From an uncultured bacterium (GTDB lineage Bacteria; Bacteroidota; Bacteroidia; Chitinophagales; CAIOSU01), in the NCBI GenBank assembly GCA_903861055.1, contig CAIOSU010000084.1:1-15589 (forward strand): 15,589 nucleotides of DNA. Direction: 5' to 3'. Shown here piece after piece: positions 7,901 to 12,770 of this stretch. Within the stretch, counting starts at the first letter, position 1. Every line of letters starts with the position of its first letter. The translations under genes were made by a program, and so were the position numbers. Below the pieces are notes generated by a model, which worked only from the letters and a program-made list of their open reading frames with translations, searched no databases and was not told where the DNA came from.

Positions 7901-10780
7901 AGCATTAACAAACGCCTAAAACTGTTGTCGAAACAAGGCGCATCAGATAAAGCGCAGGTAGCCCAAGTGTTGGGTTTGGTGATACAGTACCAAGAGAAAC
8001 AACGCATAATTGATGCCAATACCCATTTGCTGGCGGGCAGTTTAGGTTTTATGTGGAATGGCGGCAATGCCGATTGGGTAACCATTATTAAGGCAACCGA
8101 TGTGTTGGTGAAAATGAACCAAGTGGGCAATCTTCTATTCAAAGACCCCAGTGCTACAAGGCATTGGCGCGCTGCGCTTGCCGATGCGCTTAGGGATGGC
8201 GCAACTACTTATTTGTCGGCGCATAGCCAAGGGTTACTAGCTTTTGAAAACGACTATGGTGCTGTAAGAGATAAGGAGGCGAGCATCGCTACTTTACTCG
8301 GCGTCGATTTTGAGCTCATTTTTGCCGAAAAAGAAAATAGGATAACCACTTGCGGCAACTATGCAAACCAATGGCTAACTAACATTGATGGCCTAAGAGA
8401 TTGGGCAAGTTATTTGTTGACAAGGGAGAAAGCGGTGCAAGCTGGATTGATGCCCGTAATTGAGCCTTACGAATCGGGTAAGTTGCGCACCAGCCATGTG
8501 ATACCAAGTTTTTACAAAGGCCTGTATCGGTCTTGCGCGGAGTATATTTTTCAAGAGGCACCGGCATTGGCATCATTTAGCGGCCAAATTTTCGAAGAGA
8601 AAATCAGGCGTTTTAGGGAGCTGAGCAAAAGCTTTGAGCAGCTAACCAAAGATGAAGTGTATGCTTCGTTGGCATCGCGCTTGCCGTCGTTTACGCAAGA
8701 AGCTTCCCAGAGCTCAGAAATCGGCATACTACAACGTGCCATTCGCAACGGCGGGCGGGGTTTGTCGCTGCGTAAGTTGTTCGATTCCATTCCCAACTTG
8801 TTGCCACGCATGTGCCCTTGTATGCTAATGAGCCCTATATCGGTAGCGCAGTATTTTGAGGCTGGAACGGAAAAGTTTGACCTTGTTATTTTTGATGAAG
8901 CATCTCAAATGCCTACTTGCGATGCAGTTGGGGCCATTGCTCGCGGCTCGAACGTAATTGTTGTTGGCGACCCTAAACAGATGCCGCCTACCAACTTCTT
9001 CTCAACCCAACAGGTGGATGAAGACAATTTGGATAAGGAGGATTTAGAGAGTATACTCGATGATTGCTTGGCTCTTTCTATGCCATCGCGATACTTACTG
9101 TGGCACTACCGTAGCAAACACGAAAGCCTTATTGCATTTAGCAATACTAAGTATTACGACAACAAATTGCTTACCTTCCCATCGCCCGATGACCTCACCA
9201 ACAAAGTTACCTTTACCCAAATTGAAGGGTATTATGACCGTGGCAAAACGAAGCAAAACAAAGCTGAGGGCGAAGCCATAATTAAAGAGGTTATTCGCCG
9301 CTTGAAGCACCCAGAGTTATCCAAGCAAAGTATTGGTATTGTAACCTTTAGCTCGGTGCAGCAAATATTGATTGACGATATGCTTATGGAAGTTTTCAAG
9401 AGTCATCCACACTATGAACAGTTGCTGCTTGAATCGCCAGAACCTTTGTTTATTAAGAACCTGGAAAACGTTCAGGGCGATGAGCGCGATGTAATTCTTT
9501 TCTCCGTTGGTTATGGTCCTGATAGGGAAGGAAAAGTGGCCCTTAATTTTGGCCCGCTTAACAGAGAGGGTGGTTGGCGTAGGCTAAATGTGGCCGTCTC
9601 AAGGGCTAGATACGAAATGAAGGTATACTCTACGCTTCGTGCCGACCAAATTGACCTGTCGCGTACCGCTGCCGAAGGAGTGGCAGGGCTTAAAGCATTC
9701 TTAGAATATGCAGAAAAAGGCAAGGCTATATTTGAGGCAAAAACGCGCACGGTACCTGTCAAAACTAATGCATTGATTGAGCACATTGCCACGCGCATTA
9801 AGTCGTTGGGCTACAAAGTGCACACCAATATTGGGAGTTCGGGCTATAGACTGGATATTGGAATAGTGAACAAAGACAACCCTGATGAGTACGTTTTAGG
9901 TATCCTTTGCGATGGCGAAAACTATAGAGCTGCCAAAACAGCTAAGGACCGCGAGATTGTACAGATTGAGGTGCTAAAACTGTTGGGCTGGAACATACTG
10001 CAAATATGGTCGGTTGAGTGGTGGGAGAACCCTGAGAGGATAATGCAGCAGTTGCAAGATGCCATTGCTACTAATCAGAATAAAGGCCAACTAGAAACTA
10101 TGACTGGGCAAATTGTGATACCCCAAGGTATGCAAGAAGATGGGTTAGAGACACCGGAAGAGTTGGAATTGGTTGAACTGGATAGTACAGCATATGCGCC
10201 ACTTTCGAGTTACAAGTATAGTATATATCAAGTGGCACAGTTTGTAAATCAAGTTCCTGTTATTTTTAACTCTGATGAGTTTCTGCAGCATAGGCATAAG
10301 CCACTTATTACCGAGCATGTAAAAAGAGTAGTGGAAGCCGAAGGGCCAATTAATAAGGGTTTACTGCTGAAACGCATCTTGAGCCATTGGGGCCTTGCCC
10401 GCAGCGGCTCTCGTATAAATGCCCACTTCGATGAAATTTTCCAATCGTTGCAACTCAAGTTTACCGAAGGCGGAAAAGATGTGGTGCTTTGGGGGCGCTA
10501 CCAATCTCCTGAGCATTATACCGACTTTAGGGTGCACGCTGATGATGCCACTAAGCGCGAGGCTGACGAATTGCCAATAGAGGAGGTAGCCAATGCAGTT
10601 AAGCAAATATTGACCAACCAAATAAGCTTGCCTAAGGAAGATTTGGTTCGAGAAGTGTCGCGTCTATTTGGCTTTTCACGTATTGGTAATACGGTGGTTA
10701 CGGCAATGCAGCGTGGTATACAACTCTCCATTAAACGTGGCGACGCTTACGAAAGCCAAGACCGAATCATTCTTAAATAA
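4919..10780 (+). CDS. Giant transglutaminase-like/DUF4011/SF1 helicase/nuclease/DUF3320 protein, putative defence protein
   Basis: The 1953-residue protein has these parts. Residues 1-120 are beta-rich. Residues about 130-290 look like a transglutaminase/cysteine-protease fold with C222 (GNCLDV), H248 (GHAF) and E286 (VLEATS). A DUF4011-type region starts near W380 (LLDLSLRNNLLNLR). The SF1 helicase has Walker A GPPGTGKS (685-692), DEASQ (1326-1330), GDPKQMPP (1350-1357), WHYRS (1395-1399), VQGDERD (1518-1524) and WRRLNVAVSRAR (1553-1564), with about 630 residues between motifs I and II. A Vsr/MTES_1575-like nuclease domain spans 1615-1715 (D1646, D1665 in CDGENY), and DUF3320/winged-helix-like modules lie at about 1794-1842 and 1883-1940. 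Such Upf1-like helicase-nuclease proteins probably unwind and cut foreign nucleic acid; DUF4011-helicase-Vsr proteins have been reported in phage defence. The ATG is the first in-frame start after a stop at 4895. No frameshift is seen. Defence is inferred. Confidence 0.85.
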   Translation: MDTTLLLATVEIEYTPIINFAMQQNHVPVVRNVLIANNTESDWRDVKLDIAFEPEFAMPWSTRIESLAIGAKVELGAVDIMLSTKFLSEITERISGGIKLTLSSNEGTHFEQAFKIDILAYDEWGGMNVLPEMLAAFVTPNHPETAQIIRRASDILEKWTGNPSFDEYQTKNPDRAQKQMAALYEAISERQIIYCSVPASFETYGQRVRTLDVVLGQQLGNCLDVTLLYASCIEAIGLRPILVVIKGHAFVGAWLIDEAFADSINDDQSLLTKRVADGINEIAVLEATSMNAGKSITFDEALVLGNNHLAKEDNFLFFIDVKRARYGGIRPIPMRIKTADAWEIQRPEVEERNGQLPVEIREGIKLQYAADIDVSRQKLWERKLLDLSLRNNLLNLRITKSTVQIIAPNLGKLEDGLSSGTEYQLFSKPADWNNPLRSAGIYQAINQSDPIVDLVRQELTQKRLRSYLTELELASSVVNLYRTSRVALEENGANVLYIALGILKWYETPQSERPRYAPLVLFPIEIVRKSAQKGYVIRSREEEPIMNITLLEMMRQDFGINIGGLEVLPKDESGVDVRVVFSIVRQAIMSYSRWDIEEQAILGTFSFSKFVMWNDIHSNAEKLAKNKVVASLISGKLEWQTPEGVERNFDKQFHPSNIILPISADSSQLEAIISASEGNSFILHGPPGTGKSQTITNIIANAIYKGKKVLFVAEKMAALSVVESRLDKIGLGNFCLELHSNKAKKSAVLEQLKKTTEVARTKPSADFAYEADRLQGLRAELNNHVEALHKVYPFGLSLYDAFTGYSENTMLPDSIAFSHEQIGQLTKSKITEWADLVAELQAAGTLCRNPNQHPLERIRNSHYNPNVKNEATALLTAYTQALLKLQVTLAGALATLKLALIVDTETQLSQVAKLSGLLMQLPNVPSTLITADNFENTLLQIAAIAEQGKLRDGYRAGLLVDFGNEILTMDAEKTLQDWRIADNQWFLPKLLKQHSINKRLKLLSKQGASDKAQVAQVLGLVIQYQEKQRIIDANTHLLAGSLGFMWNGGNADWVTIIKATDVLVKMNQVGNLLFKDPSATRHWRAALADALRDGATTYLSAHSQGLLAFENDYGAVRDKEASIATLLGVDFELIFAEKENRITTCGNYANQWLTNIDGLRDWASYLLTREKAVQAGLMPVIEPYESGKLRTSHVIPSFYKGLYRSCAEYIFQEAPALASFSGQIFEEKIRRFRELSKSFEQLTKDEVYASLASRLPSFTQEASQSSEIGILQRAIRNGGRGLSLRKLFDSIPNLLPRMCPCMLMSPISVAQYFEAGTEKFDLVIFDEASQMPTCDAVGAIARGSNVIVVGDPKQMPPTNFFSTQQVDEDNLDKEDLESILDDCLALSMPSRYLLWHYRSKHESLIAFSNTKYYDNKLLTFPSPDDLTNKVTFTQIEGYYDRGKTKQNKAEGEAIIKEVIRRLKHPELSKQSIGIVTFSSVQQILIDDMLMEVFKSHPHYEQLLLESPEPLFIKNLENVQGDERDVILFSVGYGPDREGKVALNFGPLNREGGWRRLNVAVSRARYEMKVYSTLRADQIDLSRTAAEGVAGLKAFLEYAEKGKAIFEAKTRTVPVKTNALIEHIATRIKSLGYKVHTNIGSSGYRLDIGIVNKDNPDEYVLGILCDGENYRAAKTAKDREIVQIEVLKLLGWNILQIWSVEWWENPERIMQQLQDAIATNQNKGQLETMTGQIVIPQGMQEDGLETPEELELVELDSTAYAPLSSYKYSIYQVAQFVNQVPVIFNSDEFLQHRHKPLITEHVKRVVEAEGPINKGLLLKRILSHWGLARSGSRINAHFDEIFQSLQLKFTEGGKDVVLWGRYQSPEHYTDFRVHADDATKREADELPIEEVANAVKQILTNQISLPKEDLVREVSRLFGFSRIGNTVVTAMQRGIQLSIKRGDAYESQDRIILK

Positions 10781-10793
10781 AGTTCCCCGAAAA

Positions 10794-11651
10794 GTGTCGA
10801 AACCTCATTTCACCCCAACCATAATAACCGCCGCAGATGGATACCCATTACATGCCAGCGTATTCATCCCCGAGCAGCCAAATGGCCGCACCTTGGTAAT
10901 GGGCTCGGCTATGGGCGTGCTGCAACAGTATTACTACAATTTTAGTGAATATTTGCGGGGCTTGGGATTTCATGTGGTAGTGTTCGATTACCGGGGTGTG
11001 GGTCTCTCGGCACCCAAGCGTATGAAGGGTTTTGAGGCGCACCTGCACCAGTGGGGTGAACTGGATATTGAGGCCATGCTGCAGTATGCGCTGCACCAAT
11101 TGCCTACCGACACCTTATTATATAGTAGCCACAGCGTAGGCGGTCAAGTTTTTGGCTTGGCCGAGAGCGGCAAGCATGTGAAAAAGGTAATGATGGTGGC
11201 GTCGCAAAGCGGTTATTGGAATTTATGGAGTGGGCACCACAAAGCGCGCATGTGGGCCATAAGCCACATATTTCTGCCAGGTGCTACAGCAGTAGCAGGT
11301 TACCTTCCTGCTAAAAAACTCGGTTTGTTTGAAGATGTACCAAAGGGCGTGGCCAACCAATGGGCCAGCTGGATACGCCACCCCGAATATATTTTCCGGG
11401 AAGAAAGGCCAACGCTTGATAATTTCAAAGGCGTAACCGCCCCTATGCGCCTTATTAGTTTCAGCGACGACCACTTTGCACCGCCCCGCACTGTTGACAA
11501 CCTCGCCAACAGATATAGCAATGCCCCTGTAGAGCGCATCAACTATACCCCACAACAATTCGGGGTAAAAGAGCTCGGGCACTTCAATTACTTTAAGCGT
11601 GGGTTTAAGCAATATTTTTGGGAGGATGCGGGGGAGTGGTTGAATAGTTGA
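10794..11651 (+). CDS. Alpha/beta hydrolase (COG4757-like, predicted)
   Basis: This is a 285-residue serine hydrolase-like protein if started at GTG 10794. That start leaves a 13-base gap after the helicase and places the conserved strand ITAADGYPLHA close to the N-terminus. The first upstream ATG (10668) would give 327 residues but overlaps the helicase by 113 bases and adds residues with no family resemblance. The candidate triad is S114 in SHSVGGQ, D225 or D226 in SFSDDHFAP, and H263 in GHFNYF. The nucleophile elbow is S-x-S-x-G, not the usual G-x-S-x-G. YRGVGLSAP and the tyrosine-rich QQYYYNFSEYL segment fit the COG4757-type family, whose substrates are unknown. No signal peptide is seen, so it is probably cytosolic. 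It is likely co-transcribed with the helicase gene; whether it shares its role is unknown. Confidence 0.85.
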   Translation: MSKPHFTPTIITAADGYPLHASVFIPEQPNGRTLVMGSAMGVLQQYYYNFSEYLRGLGFHVVVFDYRGVGLSAPKRMKGFEAHLHQWGELDIEAMLQYALHQLPTDTLLYSSHSVGGQVFGLAESGKHVKKVMMVASQSGYWNLWSGHHKARMWAISHIFLPGATAVAGYLPAKKLGLFEDVPKGVANQWASWIRHPEYIFREERPTLDNFKGVTAPMRLISFSDDHFAPPRTVDNLANRYSNAPVERINYTPQQFGVKELGHFNYFKRGFKQYFWEDAGEWLNS

Positions 11652-11731
11652 TTGGGGACTTTGACAAAACATAGTGGAAACCAGCATGTCATTCAATCTT
11701 CCGCTTTCAAATTATCATCAGCACATCAAAC

Positions 11732-12766
11732 TCACAGTCTTGGGCAAGGCACCGCCCTATTGCCTGTCGTGTTCGGGAAGAAGCCAGTGTGTACTACCGA
11801 AATTTCGAAACCACCTACTGCGGCACTGGCTGGGGTGAGTTTGCTTAGGTTAATGTCGTAGTTCATCATCACCTTCACCGATTTGAATCGGTAGCCTATA
11901 ACCGGTATCACAGCATCTTTTACGCGGTATGAGGTACCAAAGTAAAGGGTGTGGGTGCTAAGGCGCGCGCCGTTGGGTATGCTGTAGCCCGCTATCAAGT
12001 TCAATATATGCTCCGATGCCCGTTTCTGAAAAACATAGTAATATCCGGGCTCAATGTGCCATTTATTGTTCAACCTAATGTTGCCCATAGCCGTAACCAC
12101 TGGGCGCATACCTAGTTTATTATCGCTTTCGCCATAAAAGGTTTCTTTGGGGCGTGTTAGGTGGTTCAGCGACATGCCAATGGAGTAGCGCATGCGCTTG
12201 TTGGGCGCCATACTAAAGTTGATGCCCGCCGCCATATCAAAATGGAGTGTTCTCCAATTGTTGGTGCCAGGCTCTCCGGTTGGGGCGCTCAGATCAAACG
12301 ATAGGTCGTTCCATTGGTTGTTAAAGTAAAGCTTATCGTAGTTAATGCGTTTTTGCACTAAGCCTGCATTAGCACCTACCGATAGGTAGTATTTCGCTTC
12401 GCGGCCAAATACTTTATGGTATGCTATGGAGCCATATACTTTAGTAATGGAAAGGTTGCCATCGCCAGCAAAATCTTGCAACATTACAATGCCGCCACCC
12501 ATCCAATCCTTTCCCGGTAGGCGGTTGTGGAAAAAAGTAAAATCGCTGTACAACGAAAAGGTGCGGTACGTAAACCGCTTATCTTGTTGGCCCCAAGGCC
12601 ATTGGTTTTTGAAGTTTCCACCTACCCGATAGTCCTCAATAAAATTGCCCGTTTCGGCTGGGTTAATGGTAAGCGGGGTGGCGTAAAATTGTGAGAAGTG
12701 TATATCCTGCCCCCTGACTACGATAGCGGCCAGCAGCAGAAACAATATGGTTGCTGTTGTTTTCAT
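11732..12766 (-). CDS. PorP/SprF-family T9SS outer-membrane protein
   Basis: This 344-residue protein carries an N-terminal signal peptide (MKTTATILFLLLAAIVVRGQ, cleaved around residues 19-20). The family hallmark follows directly: DIHFSQFYA (21-29) and TINPAETG (33-40). The rest alternates polar and aromatic residues with frequent glycine, as expected for a beta-barrel in the outer membrane. Family members such as SprF help a partner adhesin reach the surface through the type IX system or attach there. Its ATG is 4 bases after the stop of the PKD-repeat gene, so the two are almost certainly translated from one message, as in sprB-sprF-like pairs. The C-terminal 15 residues after the last barrel-like strand (GNRAVPCPRL end) look like an unconserved tail. 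It converges with the hydrolase gene across an 80-base spacer in which I see no clear terminator. Confidence 0.92.
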   Translation of the reverse strand: MKTTATILFLLLAAIVVRGQDIHFSQFYATPLTINPAETGNFIEDYRVGGNFKNQWPWGQQDKRFTYRTFSLYSDFTFFHNRLPGKDWMGGGIVMLQDFAGDGNLSITKVYGSIAYHKVFGREAKYYLSVGANAGLVQKRINYDKLYFNNQWNDLSFDLSAPTGEPGTNNWRTLHFDMAAGINFSMAPNKRMRYSIGMSLNHLTRPKETFYGESDNKLGMRPVVTAMGNIRLNNKWHIEPGYYYVFQKRASEHILNLIAGYSIPNGARLSTHTLYFGTSYRVKDAVIPVIGYRFKSVKVMMNYDINLSKLTPASAAVGGFEISVVHTGFFPNTTGNRAVPCPRL

Positions 12767-12770
12767 GGCC

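Noticed and set aside
10668..10793. ATG start at 10668 for the hydrolase (327 residues)
   Set aside because: It overlaps the helicase C-terminus by 113 bases and adds about 42 residues that are just the helicase coding sequence read in another frame. GTG 10794 gives a normal spacing and N-terminus.
11652..11731. Terminator between the converging hydrolase and PorP/SprF-like genes
   Set aside because: I see no stable inverted repeat with a T run in these 80 bases.
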